From positions 5,270,292-5,334,291 of the forward strand of contig NZ_CP022163.1 in the NCBI RefSeq assembly GCF_002305855.1: a DNA stretch of 64,000 nt. Reading direction: 5' to 3'. Under the pieces are notes generated by a model. It was not told where the DNA came from and did not search any database. It was given only the letters and a program-made list of their open reading frames with translations. The position numbers were made by a program, and so were the translations under genes. This document shows positions 19,108 to 26,881 of this stretch, piece after piece (within the stretch, counting starts at the first letter, position 1; each line of letters starts with the position of its first letter). Source of the DNA: Melittangium boletus DSM 14713 (GTDB lineage: Bacteria; Myxococcota; Myxococcia; Myxococcales; Myxococcaceae).

Positions 19108-21477
19108 ATGACGCACGCGCGCCCCGGTTCGCCGGGACATTCCACTCCCGAACGGGTGCCCCCGTCCCCCGAGGAACGGGTGGTGGACCCCGTCTGTGGC
19201 ATGACGGTCGACCCGGCGAGCGCCAAGGGTGGCCGCCATGTGCACGAGGGAGTGAGCTACTTCTTCTGCAACCCCAAGTGCCGCGAGCGCTTCGCCGCCG
19301 ACCCTGGAAAATACCTCGCGCCGAAGTCCGAGCCCCCGGAGCCCGAGGCGGCTCCGCCCGGCACGATGTGGATCTGCCCCATGGATCCAGAGGTCCGTCA
19401 GGACCATCCGGGGGCCTGCCCCAAGTGCGGCATGGCGCTGGAGCCAGATCAGCCGGTGTTGACGGACGACGCGCCGGATCCGGAGCTGGTGAGCATGACC
19501 CGGCGCTTCTGGGTGGGGGTCGTTCTCACGGTGCCCCTGCTCGTGCTGGGCATGTCCGAGATGCTGCCGGGCCAACCCCTGCAACACGCCGTCGCGCCGT
19601 CCTGGCTCGCGTGGCTCCAGCTCCTCCTGGCGACGCCGGTGGTGCTCTGGGGTGGGGCCCCATTCTTCGAGCGGGGCGTGGCCTCGGTGCGCAACCGCCA
19701 CCTCAACATGTTCTCCCTGGTGGCGCTCGGGACGGGCGCGGCGTACCTCTTCAGTGTCCTCGCCACGCTGGCGCCCGGACTGCTGCCGAGCGCCTTCCTC
19801 GGCCATGGGGGCGCGGCGCCGCTCTATTACGAAGCGGCGGCGACCATCACCACGCTGGTGTTGCTCGGACAGGTGTTGGAGCTGCGGGCGCGCCGCGCGA
19901 CCTCGGGGGCCCTGCGCGCGTTGCTCGAGCTGGCTCCGGCCGTGGCCCGGCGCGTGAGCGAGGACGGACGCGAGGAGGACGTGCCGCTCGAGCAGGTGAA
20001 GGTGGGAGACACCCTCCGCGTGCGCCCGGGTGAGAAGGTGCCGGTGGATGGGGTGGTGCTGGAGGGCTCGAGCGCGGTGGACGAGTCGCTGGTGACGGGG
20101 GAGTCACTTCCCGTGGAGAAGACGGCCGGGGCGCGCGTCACGGGAGGCACCGTCAATGGCACGGGTGGGCTGGTGATGAGGGCCGAGCGGGTGGGGCGGG
20201 ACACGTTGCTCTCGCGCATCGTCCAGCGGGTGGCCGAGGCCCAGCGCTCACGTGCCCCCATCCAGCGCCTGGCGGATCAAGCCGCCGCGGTGTTCGTGCC
20301 CGCGGTCATCGCGGTGGCGGTGGTGACCTTCCTGGTCTGGGCCTTCGTGGGTCCCGAGCCCCGCCTGGCGCATGCGCTGGTGAACGCGGTGGCGGTGCTC
20401 ATCATCGCCTGCCCGTGCGCATTGGGTCTGGCCACGCCCATGTCCGTGGTGGTGGGCATGGGCAAGGGGGCGGGCGTGGGCGTGCTCATCCGGGATGCCG
20501 AGGCCCTGGAAGTGCTCGAGCGCGTGGACACCCTGGTGGTGGACAAGACGGGCACGCTCACGGAGGGCAAGCCCCGACTGGTGTCGGTGGAGGCGCGCGG
20601 GCTGGACGAGGCGCGGCTCCTGCGGCTCGCGGCGAGTCTGGAGCGGGGCAGCGAGCACCCATTGGCGGCGGCGGTGGTGGCGGGCGCCGAGGCGCGGGGG
20701 GTGAAGCCCGTCGCGGTGCGGGACTTCCGCTCGGTGACGGGAAAGGGGGTGCAGGGCGTGGTGGAGGAGGCGCGGGTGGTGCTCGGCAACCTCGCGTTGC
20801 TGGAGTCGCTGGGGATGGAGGCGGGGGAGTTGGGAAGCCGCGCCGAGGCCTTGCGGCACGAGGGCCAGACGGTGGTGTTCGTGGGGGTGGATGGGCGGGT
20901 GGTGGGGCTGCTTGGGGTGGCGGACCCGGTGAAGGACACCACGGCGGAGGCGATCGCCACGTTGCATCGCGAGGGCCTGCGCGTGGTGATGCTCACGGGA
21001 GACAGCCGGGCCACGGCGGAGGCGGTGGCGCGGGGTCTGGGCATCGACGAGGTGGTGGCGGAGGTGTTGCCCGAGGGCAAGGGAGACGTGGTGAAGCGCC
21101 TGAGGGCCGAGGGCCGCACGGTGGCGATGGCGGGGGATGGGGTGAATGACGCTCCGGCGTTGGCGGGAGCGGACGTGGGCATCGCGATGGGGACGGGGAC
21201 GGACATCGCGATGGAGAGCGCGGCGGTGACGCTGGTGAAGGGAGACTTGAGAGGCATTTCCCGGGCACGGCTGTTGAGCCAGGCCACGTTGCGCAACATC
21301 CGTCAGAATCTCTTCTTCGCCTTCATCTACAACCTGGTGGGAGTGCCCATCGCGGCGGGAGTGCTCTATCCCTTTTTCGGATGGCTGCTCAGTCCGATGA
21401 TCGCGGCGGTGGCGATGAGCCTTTCATCGGTGTCGGTCATTGGCAATGCCTTGCGGTTGCGCAAGGTTGCTCTTTAG
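19108..21477 (+). CDS. copA: Cu(+)-exporting P1B-type ATPase with YHS and heavy-metal-binding N-terminal domains
   Basis: This inner-membrane pump has 789 aa. Residues 24-70 are a YHS domain (DPVCGMTV ... FFCNPKC), and 88-112 are a heavy-metal-binding module (ICPMDPEV ... CPKCGM). They replace the usual CxxC ferredoxin-like domains. The membrane ion site CPC is at 435-437, the phosphorylated Asp479 is in [11 protein letters not shown], an HP motif is present ([10 protein letters not shown]), and GDGVNDAP starts at 676. The last two helices have YNLVGVP and [16 protein letters not shown], the signature of Cu(+) (P1B-1) exporters. I chose the ATG with AAGGAG 9 bases upstream over an in-frame ATG at 19006 whose extra residues resemble untranslated DNA. 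It is divergent from the MATE gene. Confidence 0.93.
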   Translation: MTHARPGSPGHSTPERVPPSPEERVVDPVCGMTVDPASAKGGRHVHEGVSYFFCNPKCRERFAADPGKYLAPKSEPPEPEAAPPGTMWICPMDPEVRQDHPGACPKCGMALEPDQPVLTDDAPDPELVSMTRRFWVGVVLTVPLLVLGMSEMLPGQPLQHAVAPSWLAWLQLLLATPVVLWGGAPFFERGVASVRNRHLNMFSLVALGTGAAYLFSVLATLAPGLLPSAFLGHGGAAPLYYEAAATITTLVLLGQVLELRARRATSGALRALLELAPAVARRVSEDGREEDVPLEQVKVGDTLRVRPGEKVPVDGVVLEGSSAVDESLVTGESLPVEKTAGARVTGGTVNGTGGLVMRAERVGRDTLLSRIVQRVAEAQRSRAPIQRLADQAAAVFVPAVIAVAVVTFLVWAFVGPEPRLAHALVNAVAVLIIACPCALGLATPMSVVVGMGKGAGVGVLIRDAEALEVLERVDTLVVDKTGTLTEGKPRLVSVEARGLDEARLLRLAASLERGSEHPLAAAVVAGAEARGVKPVAVRDFRSVTGKGVQGVVEEARVVLGNLALLESLGMEAGELGSRAEALRHEGQTVVFVGVDGRVVGLLGVADPVKDTTAEAIATLHREGLRVVMLTGDSRATAEAVARGLGIDEVVAEVLPEGKGDVVKRLRAEGRTVAMAGDGVNDAPALAGADVGIAMGTGTDIAMESAAVTLVKGDLRGISRARLLSQATLRNIRQNLFFAFIYNLVGVPIAAGVLYPFFGWLLSPMIAAVAMSLSSVSVIGNALRLRKVAL

Positions 21478-21577
21478 TCGCCTCCCCTTGGGGTCGACTT
21501 TCTGGTTATCGGGAGGGTGTGCTAGAGTGGAGCGCTCTTGGGACGGAGAGGGGACGTTCGTCCGTTGGACGGTGCTC

Positions 21578-22357
21578 ATGGGACTTGGGAATCTACTCAG
21601 ATGGTCGTCACGGTTGCTGGCTCTGTTTCTCCTGGTACCAGGATGCTCTTCGTCCCAGTCCATTGAGGGGGTCTTGCGCCCCAAGCCGGGTGATCCTCTC
21701 CTGGAGAGCATCCCGGGTCCGATGCCGGGCTTCGGGTCTTTCGACTCCTACTCCGATGCACTGATCGCCGCGTGCCCAAAAATCCTCTCGATGCCGAATG
21801 CGACCATGGGACCTGTTCAGGCGCAGGACGCCCAGTTGCGTTGGCGCATCTCGCGCGAGTATTGCGCCTGGCTCTATTACACTCCAGATCACAAATACGA
21901 GATGAGCATGCTGACCGACCAGTCGCTGCCAGACGATCTGGATAGGAGGAAGAGCTGTGTTCTTCCCTCCGTCGTGGACGACCGGAGATACCCAGCGGAC
22001 AGTCTCAAATACGTCTTCGCACTTCACAACCATCCCTACGCGTCCACTCTCTCCGATAATGACATATACAGCATCGTCTCGAAGGGGTTGACTCATGGCT
22101 TCGAGGTCGAAACCAGGGGAGGCAAGGTCCAACTCTCGGTCGTCGCGTTCTTCTCGAATTCGAATGACCTCGCGAAGCCCAGGTGCGACGGTTTCTTTCA
22201 GTACATTCCACTCAAAAGCCAATTGCTGAAGTGGTCCAATACGCCGACTGGCTGGCGCTGCCAGCAAACGGGTGTTGTTAAATGGCTCACCGAGACGGAA
22301 TTCCACGTGGAGAAGAAGTTGGTTCCCTGCCAGTCCTCCAGAGGGGACGCGCCATGA
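21578..22357 (+). CDS. Lipoprotein with JAMM/RadC-like HxHP...SxxD motif
   Basis: This 259-aa protein has a lipoprotein signal with lipobox LVPGC (Cys23). I do not recognise a named family. Its clearest feature is HNHPYASTLSDND at residues 150-162. There His150, His152, Pro153, Ser159 and Asp162 reproduce the HxHP-x(n)-SxxD core of JAB/JAMM metalloproteases and RadC/DUF4329 proteins. The spacing is slightly shorter than in classical JAMM enzymes. It could be a cell-envelope metallopeptidase or a degenerate relative. The gene is less GC-rich than its neighbours. Its stop overlaps the next ATG (ATGA), so the next lipoprotein is probably a partner. The start is within an open frame reaching back into the ATPase gene; the lipoprotein signal fixes the ATG used here. 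Confidence 0.7.
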   Translation: MGLGNLLRWSSRLLALFLLVPGCSSSQSIEGVLRPKPGDPLLESIPGPMPGFGSFDSYSDALIAACPKILSMPNATMGPVQAQDAQLRWRISREYCAWLYYTPDHKYEMSMLTDQSLPDDLDRRKSCVLPSVVDDRRYPADSLKYVFALHNHPYASTLSDNDIYSIVSKGLTHGFEVETRGGKVQLSVVAFFSNSNDLAKPRCDGFFQYIPLKSQLLKWSNTPTGWRCQQTGVVKWLTETEFHVEKKLVPCQSSRGDAP

Positions 22358-22998
22358 GAACGAAGAACCTCACGGTCGCGCTGGGCATCATTCTCTCTGG
22401 CTGCGCTCTGTTCCCAAAATCCGCGCCACAAGAGGATCCATCCATCCGCTTCCCCGCGTTCCATGAGCGGCCGGCCACCGTTCTGGGAGGGCAAGGTCAG
22501 CCGTACGAGCTGGATGGCGTGATACTCCGGGCCATCACCATCGCCGCCAATGATTTCAGCCCACCCAAGGGCGGAGCGCGTGAGTGTTGGGAAAAAGGGG
22601 AGTCACAGCGCTACCGCGTCATCCGCGGGGAGGACATCATCTTCGTCCAGATCTCGCTGGACTCCGACGCCTGTGGGTACGCCATCCTGGACGGAGGAGC
22701 GAAGTATGCCATTCGCTCTTCCGATGGCCGCATCCTCCGCCGCTTGTTCGATGGAGAGCCCGAGAACATGAATCCGGGTTCCGACGAAACCGGGACTCAG
22801 TCCGTGACGGGCACTCCTGTTCCCGCTTCCCAGGTGGGAACGACTTCGACTGAAATCGCATCCGACCTTCCTCCCTCGTGGTTCACGAAGAGCCGTCCGG
22901 ACGCGGGTCCTCCCTCTCCGAATGACGGTGGTCAGGCCGCTGACGGGGGGTCGCCTGTTCCGCCCACCACGCCTTTTCCTTCCGACGCGGGCCACTGA
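22354..22998 (+). CDS. Lipoprotein of unknown function, coupled to the JAMM-like lipoprotein
   Basis: This 214-aa protein has a signal peptide and lipobox ILSGC (Cys17). The middle (residues ~45-135) looks like a compact alpha/beta domain with CWEKGESQRYRVIRGEDIIFVQIS and paired cysteines. The last ~75 residues are Pro/Ser/Thr/Asp-rich and disordered. I recognise no family. GAGGGG lies about 8 bases before the ATG, and the ATG overlaps the upstream stop, implying the two lipoproteins are made in similar amounts and act together. Composition is AT-richer than the core genes around it. Confidence 0.7.
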   Translation: MRTKNLTVALGIILSGCALFPKSAPQEDPSIRFPAFHERPATVLGGQGQPYELDGVILRAITIAANDFSPPKGGARECWEKGESQRYRVIRGEDIIFVQISLDSDACGYAILDGGAKYAIRSSDGRILRRLFDGEPENMNPGSDETGTQSVTGTPVPASQVGTTSTEIASDLPPSWFTKSRPDAGPPSPNDGGQAADGGSPVPPTTPFPSDAGH

Positions 22999-23094
22999 CG
23001 AAGCCGTACCCGCCTGGGTGGGATGGTGTACCTCCGCCTGGCGCCCGCCCTGCGTCCCTGGCCCCCGCTCCGTTTCCCGGCTTGGACCCAGAAA

Positions 23095-23150
23095 TACGGT
23101 TTATCAAGGTTTTGTGTGATTTTTACTCAAAGTGCTGATATCTGAGAGCC
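23095..23150 (+). promoter_or_regulatory. AT-rich promoter-like stretch before the serine protease gene
   Basis: Between 23095 and 23150 the DNA is strikingly AT-rich for this genome (tttatcaaggttttgtgtg, tttttactcaaagtgc). It lies ~75-130 bases before the protease start. This is where a housekeeping or ECF promoter would be expected, but I cannot assign confident -35 and -10 boxes. Confidence 0.3.
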
Positions 23151-23222
23151 GCGGTCACCCCCGGGAGCGGCATGGCCGACTCGCTGGAGGTGTTCATCCC
23201 CTTCTCGGATATGGGAGAGCAC

Positions 23223-24011
23223 ATGTTGAAGCTTCGTTACCTGGGTCTCGCGGCGGTGGGGTTGTTCACGGCGTGCGGTACTTCTCCGGAGGTGGATGAG
23301 CGCCTGTCCTCGGACACGCTCGCTTCCTCCGAGTCGACGGTCATCGTCGGCTCCGTGGATTGGAAGAGCACCACGACGCTGACGGGGACCCAGGCCACCC
23401 GGGCGAACGCGGTGGGCTATCTGTCCATCCCCAAGGTGGGCTCGCGCTGCACGGCGTGGCTGGTGTCGGATGATGTGCTCATCACCAACAATCACTGCAT
23501 CGCCAGTGCCTCCGAGGCCGCGGGTGCCAAGGCGTCCTTCAACTACATCGACGGCGTCAGCTCCACGGCCCGCGTCTATTACGACTGCTCCACCTTCATC
23601 AAGACGTGGAGCAACCTGGACATGACGGCGCTGCGCTGTGCCGCGCTCAATGGCAAGAAGCCCGGGCAGGTGTATGGCAAGTTGACCGTCTCCAGCACCA
23701 ACGCGGCCACCAACGCCAACGTCTACGTCATCCACCAGAACTGCGACTACTACACCACGTCCGGCTGCGCCCCGACGAAGAAGTTCTCGCCGGGCTACAT
23801 CATGAACGCCAACTACAGCTCCACGGACGCGTCGTACAACGCGGACACGCTGGGTGGCTCCTCGGGCTCGCCGGTGCTCTCCTCGTCCTCGAACCAGGTC
23901 GTCGCGCTGCACCACTACGGCATGGGTGGCAACTCGTCCGGCCGTGGCACGCACAACAGCGGCGTGCGGGCCACCCTCCTCAAGTCGGCGCTGGCCGAGA
24001 TCGGTCTGTAG
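23223..24011 (+). CDS. Trypsin-like (S1/V8-type) serine protease lipoprotein
   Basis: This 262-aa exported protease has the catalytic triad His91 (ITNNHCIA), Asp133 (SNLDMTAL) and Ser214 (GGSSGSPV), in the order and spacing of S1 peptidases of the glutamyl-endopeptidase type. The signal ends in FTAC (Cys18), a plausible though imperfect lipobox, so it is probably anchored to the cell surface. A propeptide of about 30 residues precedes the VGSVDW start of the catalytic domain. The chosen ATG is one of two close in-frame ATGs (the other at 23211) and gives the best signal peptide. The 224 bases upstream include an AT-rich stretch that could hold the promoter. Confidence 0.85.
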   Translation: MLKLRYLGLAAVGLFTACGTSPEVDERLSSDTLASSESTVIVGSVDWKSTTTLTGTQATRANAVGYLSIPKVGSRCTAWLVSDDVLITNNHCIASASEAAGAKASFNYIDGVSSTARVYYDCSTFIKTWSNLDMTALRCAALNGKKPGQVYGKLTVSSTNAATNANVYVIHQNCDYYTTSGCAPTKKFSPGYIMNANYSSTDASYNADTLGGSSGSPVLSSSSNQVVALHHYGMGGNSSGRGTHNSGVRATLLKSALAEIGL

Positions 24012-24012
24012 T

Positions 24013-24030
24013 CCACCCACGGGAGGGTGG
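24013..24030 (+). terminator. Short hairpin between protease and Rieske genes
   Basis: Perfect 6-bp arms CCACCC (24013-24018) and GGGTGG (24025-24030) with a 6-base loop sit directly after the protease stop. They occupy half of the 36-base gap before the next gene. There is no T tract. It may weaken read-through into the oxygenase gene. Confidence 0.4.
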
Positions 24031-24047
24031 GGTTAGAGTGCGGCCCC

Positions 24048-25133
24048 ATGGGTTCTTCTCGTGAGGAAGCGCGTGGCACGGCGGCGCCGTCGGGACTCGT
24101 CTCGGTGGTCCGCCTGCCCCACTGCTGGTTCATCCTGTGCACCTCGAGCGAGCTGGGACGCAAGCCGCTCGCCCGGATGCTGCAGGGCGTGCCCCTCGTC
24201 CTCTTCCGCGCCGCGGATGGCAAGCCCGGCGCCCTGGCGGACCGCTGCCCGCACCGCAACGTCCCCTTGTCGCTGGGGCGCGTGGTGGGCGGGCAGTTGC
24301 AATGTGGCTACCACGGGTGGCGTTTCGACACCGCGGGCCAGTGCCGCGCCGTTCCGGGCTTCACCGGCGAGCCCGAGGCGAAGAGCCGCTGCGCCGTCTG
24401 GTACGCCACGCGGGAGCAGGAGGGCTTCGTCTGGGTGTACTCCACCCCCGGCGTCGAGCCCACGCACGAGCCCTACCGCTTTCCCCTGCTGAACGCGCCG
24501 GGCTACAGCACCGTGCGCCGCGTGTTGCGCGCGAAGGGCTCGCTGCACGCGCTCCTGGAGAACACGCTCGACGTGCCCCATACCTCCTTCCTCCACGGAG
24601 GCCTGTTCCGCACGGAGAAGAAGCGCGGGGAGATCGACGTGGTGGTGCGCCGGGGCGCGGACCGCGTGGAGGCCGAATACATCGGCGAGCCCCGGCCGGA
24701 GGGATTGGTGGGGCGGCTGCTCGCCCCGGGCGGTGGCGTGCTGCGGCACTTCGACCGCTTCCTCATGCCCTCCATCGCCCAGGTGGAGTATCAGCTCGGC
24801 GCGGACAGCCACATGATGGTCACCTCGGCCATGACGCCCGTGGAGGATTGGGACACGCTCGTCTACGCCGTCGTCACCTTCCGCCTGCCCCTGCCGCACT
24901 GGCTCATCAAGCCCTTCATCACCCCCGTGGCCCTGCACATCTTCCAGCAGGACGCCCGCATCCTCGAGCGGCAGACGGAGACCATCCGCCGCTTCGGCTC
25001 GGAGTCCTTCGCCTCCACCGAGGTGGATGTGCTCGGCCCCTCCATCCTCCGGCTGATGCGCCAGGCCGAGCGAGACAAGACGTCCGCGGCTCCCGCCGAG
25101 GTTCATGAGACGCGGTTGAAGATGCAGGTGTGA
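24048..25133 (+). CDS. Rieske non-haem iron oxygenase, alpha-type subunit
   Basis: This 361-aa protein has an N-terminal Rieske 2Fe-2S domain with ligands Cys67, His69 (CPHRN), Cys86 and His89 (CGYHGW). A catalytic domain carries the mononuclear iron motif NTLDVPHTSFLH, with Asp175, His178 and His183. This is the layout of ring-hydroxylating or demethylating oxygenases of the PobA/VanA/KshA type. No ferredoxin or reductase gene is adjacent, so electrons must come from partners elsewhere. The substrate is not predictable. The ATG used leaves an ordinary cytosolic N-terminus; a weaker in-frame start lies 21 bases upstream. No clear ribosome site is visible. Confidence 0.9.
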   Translation: MGSSREEARGTAAPSGLVSVVRLPHCWFILCTSSELGRKPLARMLQGVPLVLFRAADGKPGALADRCPHRNVPLSLGRVVGGQLQCGYHGWRFDTAGQCRAVPGFTGEPEAKSRCAVWYATREQEGFVWVYSTPGVEPTHEPYRFPLLNAPGYSTVRRVLRAKGSLHALLENTLDVPHTSFLHGGLFRTEKKRGEIDVVVRRGADRVEAEYIGEPRPEGLVGRLLAPGGGVLRHFDRFLMPSIAQVEYQLGADSHMMVTSAMTPVEDWDTLVYAVVTFRLPLPHWLIKPFITPVALHIFQQDARILERQTETIRRFGSESFASTEVDVLGPSILRLMRQAERDKTSAAPAEVHETRLKMQV

Positions 25134-25239
25134 GTGGTGGACATTTCCCCTGTCCCCACGTCTTCCCGACTTTTCACCAGTACACAGAGTGTGGGAGCAG
25201 GGGGTGTCCGGCCGGGAGGAGAAGGGTCACCTTCGCGAC

Positions 25240-25839
25240 ATGCCTGTGTCGCTCCCCCCCGAGAAACGAGTCTACGCGCAGTCAGTGGATGCCTTGTTCG
25301 TCCGGGCCCTGGGGCCGCACCTGTCGCGGGACGGCCGTCGGCGATTGAAGGACGCGGGGCTGGACCTGGGTGAGCCCTTGCGGCCCTCCTACGCGCTGGC
25401 TCAATGGAAGACCTTCCTGCGGGTGGCCGTGGAAGACGTGTTCCCGGGGTTGCCGGAGCGGGAGGCCTGGTCTCGCCTGGGCGAGCGCTACCTGCAGGGC
25501 TTCCGGTTGACGGCACAGGGGCGCGCGAGCATGTCGCTCGTCACCCGGTTGGGGCCGCGCCATACGCTGGAGCGCGTGCCGCACAACGTGCGCGCCGGCA
25601 ACAATTTCAATGAGGTGCGGGTGGAGGAGCTGGGCACGCACGGCGCCCGGTTGTGGATGCGGGACGTGGCCGCGGACAACCCCTACTTCGCCTGTGGCTT
25701 CCTCGCGGAGACGCTGCGCGCGGCGGGCGCGGAGGACATCCAGGTGGAGCCGGTGTCTCGTGATGGCACGGCCGCCACCTTCCGCCTCTCCTGGATGAAC
25801 GCCTCCACCCGGCCGGTGGCGAGTGGTTCCGCGCGCTGA
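25240..25839 (+). CDS. DUF2378 (TIGR02265) family protein
   Basis: This 199-aa protein belongs to a paralogous family known to me almost only from myxobacteria. The recognition is based on the overall pattern: an N-terminal segment with VYAQSVDALFVRALG, a central TFLRVAVEDVFPG and LGERYLQGF, and a C-terminal RVEELGTHGARLWMRDV leading to a closing beta segment. The function is unknown; the fold may resemble the haem NO-binding-like regulators. I chose the first ATG that starts the conserved region; the frame is open 51 bases further upstream. It stands alone, convergent with the PAS gene. Confidence 0.75.
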   Translation: MPVSLPPEKRVYAQSVDALFVRALGPHLSRDGRRRLKDAGLDLGEPLRPSYALAQWKTFLRVAVEDVFPGLPEREAWSRLGERYLQGFRLTAQGRASMSLVTRLGPRHTLERVPHNVRAGNNFNEVRVEELGTHGARLWMRDVAADNPYFACGFLAETLRAAGAEDIQVEPVSRDGTAATFRLSWMNASTRPVASGSAR

Positions 25840-25855
25840 TCGCGGGCGGGCGCGA
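25840..25855. terminator. Small hairpin between convergent DUF2378 and PAS genes
   Basis: TCGCG (25840-25844) pairs with CGCGA (25851-25855) around a 6-base loop, with GCT/AGC able to extend the stem beyond a 2-base bulge. It fills the 27-base gap between two convergent genes. Evidence is weak because of high background GC. Confidence 0.3.
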
Positions 25856-25866
25856 AGCCCCCGACG

Positions 25867-26661
25867 TCATCGATGCCGCCGATAGCGCTTCCCGCATGCG
25901 CCGCCGATGGACCGGCCCAGGCGCGTCCGGGAGGCGAGGGGGACCGTCGAGGGCCGCCGGTGTGCGGTGATGTCGTGCAGGTAGACGAGGAGGCCGTCGA
26001 CCGTGGGCGCCACCGTCACTTCCCACCAGCGGGAGTGGAAGCGTTCCTCGAAAGCCACGGGCGTGCCCGAGGTGAGCACCCGCCGTATCTGGGTGCCCAG
26101 GGCCGAGCTGGGACTTCCGGTGGACTCCTGCTCGAGCGTGCGGCCCATGAGGGCCTGGCGGCGCTTGCCGAGCAACTGTTCCGCGGCCCGGTTCACGTAG
26201 ACGAAGCGGCACCGGGGATCGAGCGCGAGGAAGGGCGTCGGCATGCACTCGACGAAGGAGAGCATCCGCTCCTCGAAGGCGGCCGTCTCGCTCACGAAGC
26301 GCTCGGTGTCCGTCACGTCCGCGAGCCACACCGCGAGCAGGCCCGCCTCCACGCGGGCGGCACGGGCCAGGACCCGGCGCGTCCCCGAGCCCCGGCGCAT
26401 GAGGAGCACCCGCGTGTGGGGCTCTCCGGTGGCGAGCACCTGGCTCCATGCCGACAGCCCCTCGGCCAGCTCCGGCCACCGTGAGCGCAGACGCCTGCCC
26501 AGCGGGTTCTCCTCCAGCAAGGCCTCCACCGCCGGATTCGCGTACTCACAGAGGAAGTCCTCGCTGTCCCCTGTTGCTTCCAGGCGGAGCGCGAGGAAGG
26601 CATCCGGGTTGAACGCCTCGAGGGCATAGAGGCCGCGTGGGGGGAACATGGGGGAATGCAT
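25867..26661 (-). CDS. PAS-domain protein without an output domain
   Basis: This 264-aa cytosolic protein appears to contain two PAS folds. The first is at residues ~15-125 (FLCEYANPAVEALLEENPLG ... VWLADVTDTERF). The second is at ~128-240 (SFVECMPTPFLALDPRCRFV ... GLLVYLHDITAHRR). No kinase, cyclase, GGDEF or DNA-binding domain follows; the protein ends in a basic tail. It may modulate a separate kinase or be the sensor part of a split system. The start is uncertain: ATG at 26661 or at 26649, neither with a strong ribosome site. It is divergent from the lhr gene. Confidence 0.75.
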   Translation of the reverse strand: MHSPMFPPRGLYALEAFNPDAFLALRLEATGDSEDFLCEYANPAVEALLEENPLGRRLRSRWPELAEGLSAWSQVLATGEPHTRVLLMRRGSGTRRVLARAARVEAGLLAVWLADVTDTERFVSETAAFEERMLSFVECMPTPFLALDPRCRFVYVNRAAEQLLGKRRQALMGRTLEQESTGSPSSALGTQIRRVLTSGTPVAFEERFHSRWWEVTVAPTVDGLLVYLHDITAHRRPSTVPLASRTRLGRSIGGACGKRYRRHR

Positions 26662-26881
26662 CCAGGGGCACGAAAGCACGCGCGCTCCGTCCGGGTTGAC
26701 GCGGAGCGTCTTCCTCTGCGTGTGAATGGCGGCGAGGTGACACTCTCTCCGTCGAGGCGTGTGGTTCCGTACCCCCCGTCCAGTGTTTGCCCAGGGCTCG
26801 TGCCAGAGCGGTGGACGAGCGAGTCGGAGGGCCCCCTCGTTGACCCGTCCGCTAAACCCGTGTTCAGTCTGGGAGAGCGCC

